Source of the DNA: an uncultured Kiloniellaceae bacterium
Lineage (GTDB): Bacteria > Pseudomonadota > Alphaproteobacteria > Kiloniellales > Kiloniellaceae
Assembly: GCA_947500035.1 (NCBI GenBank)
Contig: CANMQP010000031.1
Coordinates: 1 to 51,322 of the forward strand
Length of the DNA: 51,322 nt
Reading direction: 5' to 3'
The notes beneath the pieces are model-generated. The model had not been told where the DNA came from. It did not search any database and saw nothing but the letters and a program-made list of their open reading frames with translations. The position numbers were made by a program, and so were the translations under genes. Of the stretch, positions 17,446 through 26,037 are shown one piece after another. How positions within the stretch are numbered: the stretch's first letter is position 1; every line of letters starts with the position of its first letter.

Positions 17446-20400
17446 ATGTACACCCAGTATTTTGGGTTCCGGAAACCACCGTTTAAACTAACGCCTGATT
17501 CGGGGTTCTTTTATTCGAACGCAGTGTTCCTGGACGCTCACAGCAGTCTTTTGGACGCAATAGACGAGCAGCGGGGTCTGAACCTGCTGACCGGGGAACA
17601 CGGCACCGGAAAAACCACGCTTCTGAAGCGGCTGGCTCAGGATCTCGACGAGACCGTTCATCTTGTCTTTCTGGAGAACTCGAACCTCACGATTGAGGAT
17701 CTGGTCGGCTGCTTGCTGGATAAGCTCGGCATCACAGAGGCAGGACAAACGCGTTTGGCGATCGAATCCGAGATCGTTCAACTACGCGACCATTTGGAGA
17801 GCCTGGCGGGTCAACAGCAGGGCTGTGTTCTTTTCATTGACGATGCGCAGAATTTGCCATCGGACACATTGAATGCCCTGCCTTTGCTGCTGCAGTCCGA
17901 AGACGGCCAAAATCTCTTACAAATCGTGCTGTCGGCGTCACCAGAGCTGCCGATCAGACTTACAGATCCCGCGATGTCTGACGTTTCGAAGCTTGTCGCG
18001 GTTCAGGCCCGCCTCGACCGTCTTCCTGCGAACGAAATTGCTGCCTTTATCGACCACCAGATCCGGGTCGCGGGCAGTATGCGTTCTGATATTTTCTCCG
18101 AGCCGGCGATCCGCGAAATCACGCAGACCACATCCGGTCGTCCGCGCGACATCAATCAGGTTTGTGACAAGGCGCTTGAAATTGCCTACCGCCAGAGAAC
18201 TCAGGTCGTTACACGCGAGATCATAAGACAGACGTCCAGCCCCGCCTGGCTAGAGACGGAAGCGGCGCAAAGGGATGCTCCATCGCCGGCAAAGCCGATC
18301 AAGACTTTGATCAGCAAGGCTGCCGAGAGCATTTCCCGACCCAAATTGCTCAAAAGACCAGATGTGCCCAAAAGCGTCCTGGCGGTGCCAAAGCAACTGG
18401 CGGCGCAGTTCGCGAAATGGGTTGCTCCTCTCCTTGGCTCACTTGCGAAGAAGCGCGCTTCGCATGGCAAGCCGATGTTGAACTGGGGACGGAAAACACT
18501 TGATAGGCTTGGCGTCGTCCTGCTCATCGCAATTGCCAAACTCTGGAAGCTTCTGGCACACACGTCACGTTTTCTGAAACATCTGTTCGCACGCACCGTC
18601 GGCGCAGCTCGAGGCTTATCGCGGCAAGGCAGCTTTAAACTTCGGCGGCGCCATGCCTGGATGGCGGCGGGACTTGCCGTCATAGCCGCCTTCGTCGGCC
18701 TACTCGCAATTGCTCCAGGACCAGGTTCGGAACAGTTAGCTCAACGCACAACATCGGAAACCGCGTCGGGCGAAGCGTTGAACACCTCTGCGGAACAAAC
18801 TGCGGTAGAAGAGTCTTCTGGCCGTCAGTTGAGTCAAATTTCTGAGCTGCGCGCTGAGCTCGCTCAGCGGGATCTGGACCTAAAAACCTCGATTTCGAAC
18901 CGCAACTACCTCCAAAAACGTGTCGCGGCCTTAACCAAAGAACGCGATGATCTGACGATCAAGAACTCGCAGATCAAATTCGCACACGACCAGCTGGAAC
19001 TCACTCTGGCGGCAACACGCAAACAGCTCGCCGATGTGAAGAACGATCTGACCACTGCGCAGGCGCTGGCAAGGCTGCCCGATAATGATCTCGATAGCGG
19101 CGAAGCTACTGCCAAGTTTGCCGGTACAACCGGAAACGCTGTCGTCGCACAACCTGTGGCGCCAGATCCGGAGGGCACGGCAACGAGTGCGGATATCGCC
19201 GTAGCACGGTCTCCGTCGACATCAGTGACAGAGTTGGAGGGCACTTCACCCGAAACGGCCGAAGTTCGGGAGACCGAGATGGTAAGCTTGAATCCGGTAG
19301 CGCCGGATGAACCCATGGACTACATCAGCGACACGGCAGATCCACTCGTCACCGAGACGAGTAGTCTTGTAAACAACGACGACGATACTCCGATCATCGC
19401 CGGCATCCCTCAGATCACTGAAGACACGCAGCCTGAGGCCACGGAGACGGACGCCGGCAACGCCTCGCCAGACGAACTTAATGCCGCCTCACAGCAAACC
19501 GCCGCTCTCTCCGCACCGGCCGACGAGCTCCCGAAGGCGGCGAAAAGAACCTTTAGCGACCACACGGTCGCCTTACTTCTACACAAGGCACGGCGTCTTT
19601 ATCTGAAGGATATGCTCACGACACCGGCAGGCAACAATGCCTACGAGGTTTATCAGCAGATACTTGAAGGCTATCCTGGTCAATCCAAAGCCATTGCAGG
19701 CATAGAGAAGATCGCCGGTCGTTACCTTGACTGGGCACAGGCCGAGGTCGAAAACGGCAACAATACAAAGGCGTTGCGCTACTTCAGAAAAGCGCTCTCC
19801 GTCCTCCCCGAAAATCCGGAGATAGCCGCGCAGATCGCGGCGCTTGAGGGGACTCGACCAACCTCAACATCTGCCGCGGCTCCATTGCCCGCAGCTCCGA
19901 AACCGGAACGAACTGTGGAAGCGGCCCAGCCAGACACCGACCCACGGCAGAGTGAGGCCGCACGGGCCCGTCTGAAAACCCTGCGGATCGAGGTCAGCGA
20001 ACGCAGTCTGATGCGCTCCGTCGAAGCTGGAAACCTTGAAATTACGGGCCTCCTCATCGATGCCGGCATTTCGCCGGATGCGCAAAACACCAGCAAGCAG
20101 ACTGCCCTGCTGACGGCAGCAATCAACGGCGACAAAGCCATCACCAAGCTTCTTCTCGAGCGCGGTGCAAACGTCAACAAGACGAATAGCATGGGCCGCT
20201 CGCCATTGCTTGCAGCCGCCTGGAACGGTAACGCGTCACTGGTGTCCATCCTACTCGACGGTGGCGCAGAGATTGAGACCACCAGCAACGAGGGCTGGAA
20301 CGCCCTTATGTATGCCGCCTGGAACGGGCACGGCTCAACGGTTCGCACGCTCCTGAAAAAGGGTGTCAAAGTCGACGCCGTCAACGCACAAGGCTGGACG

Positions 20401-20556
20401 GCGCTTATGAATGCAGCCTGGAACGGACATAGCGAAACGGTCCGCATCCTCCTGGAGCATGGCGCCAACCCTGGTCATCAGACACCCGCAGGTGAAACCG
20501 CGCTCCTGGTGGCCTCTCAACAGGGACACCGCGAGACCGCACTTTTGCTCGAATAG
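17446..20556 (+). CDS. ExeA/GspA-type AAA+ ATPase fused to TM, coiled-coil and ankyrin repeats
   Basis: A 1036-aa multi-domain inner-membrane protein. Residues 1-265 are an ExeA-like AAA+ ATPase: the start MYTQYFGFRKPPFKLTPD is the family signature, Walker A GEHGTGKTT is at 50-58 and Walker B CVLFIDDAQ is near 125-133. A basic linker leads to one TM segment near 404-424. A coiled coil (about 460-540), an acidic low-complexity stretch, a short TPR-like part (about 700-790) and five or six ankyrin repeats (about 850-1036) follow. ExeA homologues bind peptidoglycan or drive secretin assembly. The ankyrin repeats would lie in the periplasm, which is unusual. The start at 17446 follows AGAAGG and GAGGG. 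Confidence 0.88.
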   Translation: MYTQYFGFRKPPFKLTPDSGFFYSNAVFLDAHSSLLDAIDEQRGLNLLTGEHGTGKTTLLKRLAQDLDETVHLVFLENSNLTIEDLVGCLLDKLGITEAGQTRLAIESEIVQLRDHLESLAGQQQGCVLFIDDAQNLPSDTLNALPLLLQSEDGQNLLQIVLSASPELPIRLTDPAMSDVSKLVAVQARLDRLPANEIAAFIDHQIRVAGSMRSDIFSEPAIREITQTTSGRPRDINQVCDKALEIAYRQRTQVVTREIIRQTSSPAWLETEAAQRDAPSPAKPIKTLISKAAESISRPKLLKRPDVPKSVLAVPKQLAAQFAKWVAPLLGSLAKKRASHGKPMLNWGRKTLDRLGVVLLIAIAKLWKLLAHTSRFLKHLFARTVGAARGLSRQGSFKLRRRHAWMAAGLAVIAAFVGLLAIAPGPGSEQLAQRTTSETASGEALNTSAEQTAVEESSGRQLSQISELRAELAQRDLDLKTSISNRNYLQKRVAALTKERDDLTIKNSQIKFAHDQLELTLAATRKQLADVKNDLTTAQALARLPDNDLDSGEATAKFAGTTGNAVVAQPVAPDPEGTATSADIAVARSPSTSVTELEGTSPETAEVRETEMVSLNPVAPDEPMDYISDTADPLVTETSSLVNNDDDTPIIAGIPQITEDTQPEATETDAGNASPDELNAASQQTAALSAPADELPKAAKRTFSDHTVALLLHKARRLYLKDMLTTPAGNNAYEVYQQILEGYPGQSKAIAGIEKIAGRYLDWAQAEVENGNNTKALRYFRKALSVLPENPEIAAQIAALEGTRPTSTSAAAPLPAAPKPERTVEAAQPDTDPRQSEAARARLKTLRIEVSERSLMRSVEAGNLEITGLLIDAGISPDAQNTSKQTALLTAAINGDKAITKLLLERGANVNKTNSMGRSPLLAAAWNGNASLVSILLDGGAEIETTSNEGWNALMYAAWNGHGSTVRTLLKKGVKVDAVNAQGWTALMNAAWNGHSETVRILLEHGANPGHQTPAGETALLVASQQGHRETALLLE

Positions 20557-20744
20557 ATCTCGCCTGCTATTGCAGCTCAACGCAGCGCGAACAAGCCCAT
20601 GCAGCGTTTTTACATTGCAATTCCGGCTATCTCCCACTTTCATTCCAGTGAATTGTCAGAGGCCTAACCCTTGCCGTTAGAGTCGCAGCAAGCCAACGAG
20701 CCCTATAGGGTCGTATCGCAAGCCCAGCAGAGGGAAGTAGTCAG

Positions 20745-21626
20745 ATGAAACGATTTCTCACCATTGGCGGCGGCGTTGTCGCGGTCATTGCCATTCTCTG
20801 GTTCGTGGTGGCCACCTTCGTATTCCCGTCTATCGGATCAGTGGTCAAGGCTGCGGTCGAGAAGATTGGCTCAGATCTGACGCAGACAACCGTCCGCCTC
20901 AATGACGCCCAGATTTCCTTAACGGATGGCAGGGGCAGCCTGCACGGCCTGCACATGACCAACCCCAGCGGTTTCGAAGACACGGATGCCTTTGCCTTCG
21001 AACTGATTGCCGTTCAAGTGGACCTCACGACCATCACGAGCGATGTTGTCGTGATCGATGAAATTATTGTCGAAAAGCCGCGTATCCGCTACGAGATCGG
21101 GCAGAAAGGCACGAACATCGACACCATTCGCGGCAATGTCGAATCTCAACAGTCTGCCGGGACTTCGTCCGACGATGGTCCGGGCCGGTCTTTCATTATC
21201 AAAAACCTCTATCTGCGCGACGGCACCGTCAGCGTGGCGGCAACCGGCCTCTTTGATGAACAGCTCGCCGTGCCCCTGCCCGATATTCACCTGACGGACG
21301 TGGGTCAGGACGGTGCCGGCGCGAGCCCCGGTGATATCGTCGAACAGACTCTGGCAGCTGTTGGAAACGGGATTACGACGGCCGTTGCCGACGTCGATCT
21401 GGATAGCATTCGCGAGGGCGCCGAGGATCTCGCGACAGATGCCGGCGAAGTCATCGAGGACGCGGCTGAAGAAACCGGCAAGGCCGCCAGCGACGTCGGT
21501 GAAGCCATTGGCGAAGGCGCCGAACAGGCTGGCGAAGCAATCACTGAAGGCGCCGAGCAGGCTGGCGAGGCGATCAGCGAAGGCGCCGAGTCCGCCGGCG
21601 AAGCCATCAAGAGCCTCTTCGATTGA
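20745..21626 (+). CDS. AsmA/DUF748-like membrane-anchored protein with repetitive tail
   Basis: A 293-aa protein with one N-terminal membrane anchor (about 4-27). The region about 30-200 resembles AsmA-like/DUF748 proteins: it has DVVVIDEIIVEKPRIRYE, a strand-rich section and RSFIIKNLYLRDGTVSV. The last 70 residues are an imperfect tandem repeat of Gly-Glu-Ala-Ile-x-Glu-Gly-Ala-Glu-x-Ala, predicted as an acidic helical tail. AsmA-like proteins sit in the periplasm and take part in envelope lipid traffic. The gene begins 188 bp after the ATPase gene. Confidence 0.75.
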   Translation: MKRFLTIGGGVVAVIAILWFVVATFVFPSIGSVVKAAVEKIGSDLTQTTVRLNDAQISLTDGRGSLHGLHMTNPSGFEDTDAFAFELIAVQVDLTTITSDVVVIDEIIVEKPRIRYEIGQKGTNIDTIRGNVESQQSAGTSSDDGPGRSFIIKNLYLRDGTVSVAATGLFDEQLAVPLPDIHLTDVGQDGAGASPGDIVEQTLAAVGNGITTAVADVDLDSIREGAEDLATDAGEVIEDAAEETGKAASDVGEAIGEGAEQAGEAITEGAEQAGEAISEGAESAGEAIKSLFD

Positions 21627-21662
21627 CGACAGCCCGGCCACCCAGGGGCCCATGACAAACCG

Positions 21663-22562
21663 CTAGGCGACCGCGCTTCTGTCGCCGGGTAAGCGCCTGA
21701 CCTCGTCATGATAGTCACGGACCATCTGCTTAGTGATATCGCCCACGTCAAAGCGATAAGGCCCGATCTGCGAGACCGGACAGACTTCGGCCGCACTCCC
21801 GGTCAGAAAGCACTGCTCGAAACCCTCGAGTTCGTCAGGCCTGATGGCCCGCTCAATGACCCGGATCTGACGCCGTTGCGCCAGTTCCATGACGGTCTGC
21901 CGTGTGATCCCATTCAGGAAACAGTCCGGGTCCGGTGTGTGCAGCGCTCCATCTTTGACAAAGAAGACATTAGCGCCTGTCGCCTCCGCAACCAGGCCAC
22001 GGTGATCGAACATCAGAGCATCGTCGTAGCCGGCCTGCTCCGCCGCATGCTTCGACAGTGTACATATCATATATAGACCGGCTGCCTTGGCCTGAGTCGG
22101 CGCGCAATCGGGCGGCGGCCTGCGCCAGTCGGAAATGGCCAGGCGGAGGCCGGCTTCCAGGGCATCCGGCGTGAAGTAACTCGGCCACTCCCAACTCGCC
22201 ATTGCCACATTGATTCCGCTTTCCTGCGCCGCGACGCCCATCATTCCGCTGCCGCGCCAGATGACCCTGCGCAGATAACCGTCCGAGAGCCCGCTCGCCC
22301 GGATCACTTCCTGCGCTGCCTCATCGAGCTCATCGGCGCTGTAAGGACAGTCCATGCCCATGATCCGGCAGGAATTGATCAGGCGTTCGCCATGGGCTTT
22401 CAGCTTAAAGACCCGGCCAGCGTAGAACCGTTCACCTTCAAATACGCTGCTGCCGTAGTGCAGGCCGTGGGTCAGGACATGAACCTTGGCATCGCTCCAG
22501 GGCACCAGAGCCCCGTTGAGCCAGATCGTGCCTTCACGCTGGTCGAAAGGAATAATTGCCAT
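21663..22562 (-). CDS. ilvE: Branched-chain amino acid aminotransferase
   Basis: A 299-aa PLP enzyme of fold type IV that transfers amino groups between glutamate and branched-chain 2-oxo acids. The start MAIIPFDQREGTIWLNGALV at 22562 has GAGGA before it; a slightly longer start is less likely. Family features are HGLHYGSSVFEGERFY, KAAGLYMICTLSKHAA with the catalytic Lys, ALMFDHRGLVAEATGANVF, the cofactor phosphate contact ITRQTVMELAQRR, and a C-terminal FLTGSAAEVCPVSQIG. Length is as expected. It is a single gene converging with the AsmA-like gene. Confidence 0.93.
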   Translation of the reverse strand: MAIIPFDQREGTIWLNGALVPWSDAKVHVLTHGLHYGSSVFEGERFYAGRVFKLKAHGERLINSCRIMGMDCPYSADELDEAAQEVIRASGLSDGYLRRVIWRGSGMMGVAAQESGINVAMASWEWPSYFTPDALEAGLRLAISDWRRPPPDCAPTQAKAAGLYMICTLSKHAAEQAGYDDALMFDHRGLVAEATGANVFFVKDGALHTPDPDCFLNGITRQTVMELAQRRQIRVIERAIRPDELEGFEQCFLTGSAAEVCPVSQIGPYRFDVGDITKQMVRDYHDEVRRLPGDRSAVA

Positions 22563-22800
22563 GATTTTCCTCACCCATCATATGATTGTGTCGTCAACAT
22601 GGTCTCAACAGAAACAATCATACCTAATAGGTCAGTATCACTGACATGTTTTTCCTGCACGGCAGCTATGCGTCCTGGACCGGGAGCGTCCCCAAGACGC
22701 CAAAAAATCCACTGGCGGATGAGCGGGAGAGCCGCAGGCCCCGTCCGTGAGAAGACGCGCAGGTTCTGCGCGGTGCGCCAGACTGCGTAACATCAGGCAT

Positions 22801-22835
22801 AAAAAATCCCGCTCGGGCCTATACCTTCGCGGGAT
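22801..22835 (-). terminator. Intrinsic terminator of the 163-aa gene
   Basis: On the minus strand ATCCCGC and GCGGGAT pair around a 16-base loop and are followed by TTTTTT. It lies 105 bp downstream of the acidic 163-aa gene. Confidence 0.7.
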
Positions 22836-22940
22836 CCGGACCCATTGGCCCAACGCAAAAATCGCAAAATCAGGCTTCTAAGTCAACGGCTTGGGGATAA
22901 GTCTGGCCGCCGACCACAAAAATCGAGATGCCTTCTCAAT

Positions 22941-23432
22941 CTAAGCCTCATCTGCTTCAGGCTCCACCTCGGTCTCTGAGTCATGCGAGCAGCTGACACT
23001 CTCCACCTTTCCGTCCAGCAGCCAGACCTGAATGCCCAGAGCGTGGTAATCGAGCACCTGGTAAGGCGCCGCCTCGTCGTCTTCGCTGAGGTCGAGTTCG
23101 TCTTTCTCGTCTGGCTCGGCGCCGAGAATCTCGGTCAGCTCTGCCATGGTCGACTCAATGACGTTGGAGTCGTTACACATAAAGACTTCGCGCGAAATGA
23201 TGGTATCGACGAGGCCATCCTGGGTGTAGATGTCGATATCCACACCGCTGACTTTGAAGTGGCTTTCCTTGTAGCCGGCGACTTCCGGATAGTGCTCAAG
23301 CCGCAGGCCGAGCATCTTTGTGTAGTCTGCAATCGGTGTGCGGAACGAGACCGGCCCGAGCCGCTCGTTTGGCACCCAATCCCACAGGAAAGCCGCGCCA
23401 TCGACTTCCTCGGTGCTTACATCCTCTGCCAT
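22941..23432 (-). CDS. Hypothetical acidic protein
   Basis: A 163-aa acidic protein, not assigned to a family. It has no signal or TM. Two parts stand out: a strand-rich core with VDIDIYTQDGLVDTIISRE and a second half with YHALGIQVWLLDGKVESVSC, preceded and followed by long Asp/Glu runs. This pattern of a short repeated sheet resembles small cytosolic immunity or chaperone-like proteins, but no match can be claimed. It stands alone with its own terminator, 524 bp from the next gene on this strand. Confidence 0.7.
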   Translation of the reverse strand: MAEDVSTEEVDGAAFLWDWVPNERLGPVSFRTPIADYTKMLGLRLEHYPEVAGYKESHFKVSGVDIDIYTQDGLVDTIISREVFMCNDSNVIESTMAELTEILGAEPDEKDELDLSEDDEAAPYQVLDYHALGIQVWLLDGKVESVSCSHDSETEVEPEADEA

Positions 23433-23955
23433 CGTCGCAACCTTTGTCCCATACGCCCAACAAGAGCTTGACCGCTATTCACATCGTTCGTGAATGATTT
23501 AAGTCAGCCTCTGTCCCTTTATCCCAAAACCCGACTGCGCCCAGACCGGGATACGCCTGGCCCGGATATCGCCGATGAGCCTCACAATCGCGCCCGGCGC
23601 CACACGCATTCGTGCACATATAAACACATCCGGGCATTCCGATCGTCAGCTTATGCTTCTTAATGGCACAGGGATGATTACCAAAGTGTTTTCACCACCC
23701 CACTCCGGCCTATTGCGAGCGCGATTTTGAGCAGGCTTTCTAAGGAATTCACCGGCGCAAAAAAGCTATAATTCCGCCAGATTTACTGATCTGCGGCCCT
23801 TTTTCGATCTGTCATTCCGCGATGCGGAAAGTCCAGGCTCGTGAGCGGAAAGAAACCAAAATCACCCTGCACGGTGATCCAATGGGCGGGGCCACAGCCC
23901 GTCCACCCGGAACCGCGGCGTTGAGGGCGCCTGAGCCCGTGTCAGCGCGCCCGTG
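23433..23955. other. Intergenic region with no gene
   Basis: No supported coding sequence. Small structures include a perfect TTCCGC-GAT-GCGGAA palindrome at 23815-23829 and an ATCACC/GGTGAT inverted repeat near 23861-23878. Both are too small to assign a role. Confidence 0.4.
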
Positions 23956-24567
23956 TCAGTCCGCCTGGCCCCGAAGCCTGTCGCGATTGGTTTTCAGCTC
24001 TCGAACATAGAGATAGTAGTCCACGAACTTGCCATGCTGCACCACCGCCTCCAGCGAGATCGAGAGAGGATCGAAGTAGGAAGAGAAGAATGCACTGCAC
24101 ATATTCCACTCGACTTCGCGCGCGCGCGTATCCTCCAGGGCACGGCCTGCGGCATCGCGAATGGGGCCCTGCCGCTCTGCCGATTCATCACAGGTGAAGA
24201 CGCCATGCAGAAGCGACAACGCGACTTCGGTCTTATAGAGATATTCCTCATACTTTTTGTCGTTGCCTTGCAACAGGGCGGCATGCGCGATGAAAGGATA
24301 GCTGTCGTAGTTCTCGACCTCGTGCAGCGCCATACCTTCCGCCGCTTCAAAATCCGCGATGGCTTCCGCCAACAGCCCGGCTTCCATTTTTTCGAGCCCG
24401 CGGCAGAGCAGCGCAACATAGTCCGCATTGTTGTGATGCCCCTGATCCGGGTCGTAGTAGACCTCCTGAAAATAGTTGCAGTCCGGCACCCGGGAATGGC
24501 TCCCGGCGAGCGCCGGATTGATCGGGAGGGACAAAGCCAGCAACAAACACCCAACGCTGAGCCGCAT
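23956..24567 (-). CDS. Exported protein of unknown function at the end of the toxin/immunity island
   Basis: A 203-aa protein with a signal peptide (MRLSVGCLLLALSLPINPALA, cleavage near residue 22). The mature part is helical, with a TPR-like stretch (about 65-110: GLLAEAIADFEAAEGMAL, then FIAHAALLQGNDKKYEEYL) and three or four Cys. It lies on the same strand as the CPCC array and 232 bp beyond it. It may be an unrelated host gene; no toxin or immunity family is recognised. Confidence 0.7.
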   Translation of the reverse strand: MRLSVGCLLLALSLPINPALAGSHSRVPDCNYFQEVYYDPDQGHHNNADYVALLCRGLEKMEAGLLAEAIADFEAAEGMALHEVENYDSYPFIAHAALLQGNDKKYEEYLYKTEVALSLLHGVFTCDESAERQGPIRDAAGRALEDTRAREVEWNMCSAFFSSYFDPLSISLEAVVQHGKFVDYYLYVRELKTNRDRLRGQAD

Positions 24568-24799
24568 GAAAAATCCTCTCAGAAAAAAGACTTCAAATAT
24601 GATTCCAGCCGAACCTCCCTGGTGACTGCCATTCGAGCAGCGGTAAATGACAAGCTTTCAAATGGCAACAGGGTGGGTTCGCAAGTTGAGCCGAAAATTG
24701 CGGCATTATCTTGGCGGCGCCCGTCCGCCCGTTTCCTCTCACCTCACGTTGCGAATGATTGGGCCTAAGGGGGATCGAGACGTCCAGCAACCTCAGCGC

Positions 24800-25078
24800 T
24801 CATGACGGAGGTATCTCTTCAGGCAGCGGCTTCCGCACCCACTCCAGCGCCTCTCGGGATTTCGCACCATAACTCGCAAAATTCGCACGGGCTTGGTTCA
24901 GGCTCATTCTGTTTGCACCGCTTGGTGAATCAGGTTTGGAAGCCTGAACATTATCATCTCCCCACCCACAGACTTCGCAGATATCAAAAGAGCCGGTGAC
25001 GTCTGTCCACATCGTCAAATACCCGCAGCAAAGGCAGGGATAACGCTTAAAATCAGTCATAGTTTTTATGGCGGCCAT
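24800..25078 (-). CDS. CPCC-family cysteine-rich protein, copy 3
   Basis: A 92-aa protein of the Cys_rich_CPCC type (YPCLCCGYLTM at residue 13, then DICEVCGWGDDNVQ). Five Cys (two close pairs and a fifth) could bind a metal as a small zinc ribbon. It also has the conserved NRMSLNQARANFASYGA helix seen in all three copies. CPCC proteins are frequently encoded in polymorphic toxin immunity loci, so an immunity or accessory role is likely. It is the last of three tandem paralogues and the most diverged in its second Cys motif (ICEVCGWG instead of ICPICxWE). Confidence 0.85.
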   Translation of the reverse strand: MAAIKTMTDFKRYPCLCCGYLTMWTDVTGSFDICEVCGWGDDNVQASKPDSPSGANRMSLNQARANFASYGAKSREALEWVRKPLPEEIPPS

Positions 25079-25121
25079 TTATCCGCCTTTTAAGTTTAAC
25101 TCACGCCGCCGACGGCGGCGC

Positions 25122-25409
25122 TCAGTCAGACGACTTGGGTATGTTATGCGGAAGTGGCTTGCGCGCCAGTTTCACGTGCCCTGGTGATTTTGCGCCATAC
25201 TTCGCAAAATTGGCTCTGGCCTGAGTGAGGCTCATTGAATTCGCACCGGATGGAAAATCCGGATCCCGAGCTTGAACGTTATCGTCTTCCCATAAGCAAA
25301 TCGGACATATCGCAAAGCTTCCAGAGGACTCAGAGCCCATCGTCAGGTAGCCACAGCAGAAGCAGGGATAACGTTTTTTTTCGATCATAGATATTCTGTA
25401 TGCGGTCAT
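25122..25409 (-). CDS. CPCC-family cysteine-rich protein, copy 2
   Basis: A 95-aa paralogue of its neighbours: KRYPCFCCGYLTM, ICPICLWEDDNVQ and NSMSLTQARANFAKYGA. A start eight codons further in (Met8, just before IEKKRYPC) is also possible. A GCCGCC-GAC-GGCGGC hairpin (about 25105-25119) separates it from copy 3. A GTTC-N7-GTTC sequence at 25471-25485, some 65 bp upstream, could be an operator but overlaps the end of copy 1. Function is inferred as immunity or accessory. Confidence 0.85.
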   Translation of the reverse strand: MTAYRISMIEKKRYPCFCCGYLTMGSESSGSFAICPICLWEDDNVQARDPDFPSGANSMSLTQARANFAKYGAKSPGHVKLARKPLPHNIPKSSD

Positions 25410-25472
25410 CGATCCGCCTGTTCAATTTCACCTCATGCAAGAAGCAACAGAGCTCAAGAGTCACGCAACCGT

Positions 25473-25775
25473 TCAATTATCGTTCGGTGTCTCGGACGCA
25501 AGAGATGGAGGTATCTCCTCGGGTCGCGGCTTTCGGGCTCGCTTCACATGCTCCGGCGATTTTGCCCCATACTTCGCAAAGCTTTCCTTCGCCTGGTTTA
25601 GGCTCATCTTGTTTGCGCCGCCTGTAAAGTCGGGATCACCGAGTTGGACATTGTCATCTTCCCATTTACAGATCGGGCAAATATCGAAGCTGCAAGTCCC
25701 GGGATGATCCATGGTGAGGTAGCCACAACAATGGCAAGGGTAACGCTTAAAATCAGTCATAACAAATTTCTCCAT
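25473..25775 (-). CDS. CPCC-family cysteine-rich protein, copy 1
   Basis: A 100-aa member with FKRYPCHCCGYLTMDH, FDICPICKWEDDNVQ and NKMSLNQAKESFAKYGA. The ATG at 25775 overlaps the end of the 92-aa candidate immunity gene by 23 bp and has AGAGG upstream; an ATG five codons later is also served by GGAG. A promoter-like site with TTGACA and a GAAC-N7-GAAC element lies 88-129 bp upstream, inside that gene. The three-copy array probably arose by tandem duplication behind toxin 3. Confidence 0.87.
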   Translation of the reverse strand: MEKFVMTDFKRYPCHCCGYLTMDHPGTCSFDICPICKWEDDNVQLGDPDFTGGANKMSLNQAKESFAKYGAKSPEHVKRARKPRPEEIPPSLASETPNDN

Positions 25776-26031
25776 GGCAGCCTCTTACTGCCTCTTCAAC
25801 TATACCTCGTAGTAAGTTTGATAGATCTCTATTGTCTTCGAGAGTGACGCGACGACATTTTAGAACATTTAGTGAACATAGATAAACTTCAACAAACCTG
25901 TCAAAGTTTTTTCCAATAAAAAGTTGTGCGCCGAACCCACATGTCCGTCCACTTGAATTGGTTACAGCCTGTTCGTTCTCCCACTCTAGAGCAGGAATTT
26001 CCCTCGATAGGAACACAGACGCATAGATCAC
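25753..26031 (-). CDS. Candidate immunity protein for toxin 3
   Basis: A 92-aa protein whose ATG lies only 7 bp after the toxin 3 stop codon, with AAGGGTG in between as ribosome site. This tight coupling is the usual layout of toxin and cognate immunity. The sequence (ASVFLSREIPALEW, then GAQLFIGKNFDRFVEVYLC) matches no family I know. Base composition is AT-richer than the toxin N-terminal region, as expected for exchanged toxin tips and immunity genes. Role inferred from position only. Confidence 0.7.
   Translation of the reverse strand: MIYASVFLSREIPALEWENEQAVTNSSGRTCGFGAQLFIGKNFDRFVEVYLCSLNVLKCRRVTLEDNRDLSNLLRGIVEEAVRGCHGEICYD
25863..25904 (-). promoter_or_regulatory. Promoter with LexA-type operator upstream of CPCC array
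   Basis: On the minus strand TTGACA (25899-25904) is followed after 18 bp by TATGTT. The operator-like GTTC-N7-GTTC (GAAC-N7-GAAC on the plus strand, 25863-25877) overlaps that -10. GTTC-N7-GTTC is the LexA box of Alphaproteobacteria. It lies inside the 92-aa gene and reads toward CPCC copy 1. Confidence 0.7.
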
Positions 26032-26037
26032 CCTTGC

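Noticed and set aside
23815-23829. Short perfect palindrome TTCCGC-GAT-GCGGAA as an operator or terminator
   Set aside because: No T-tract, no adjacent promoter and no second copy seen; a six-base stem of this kind is expected by chance.
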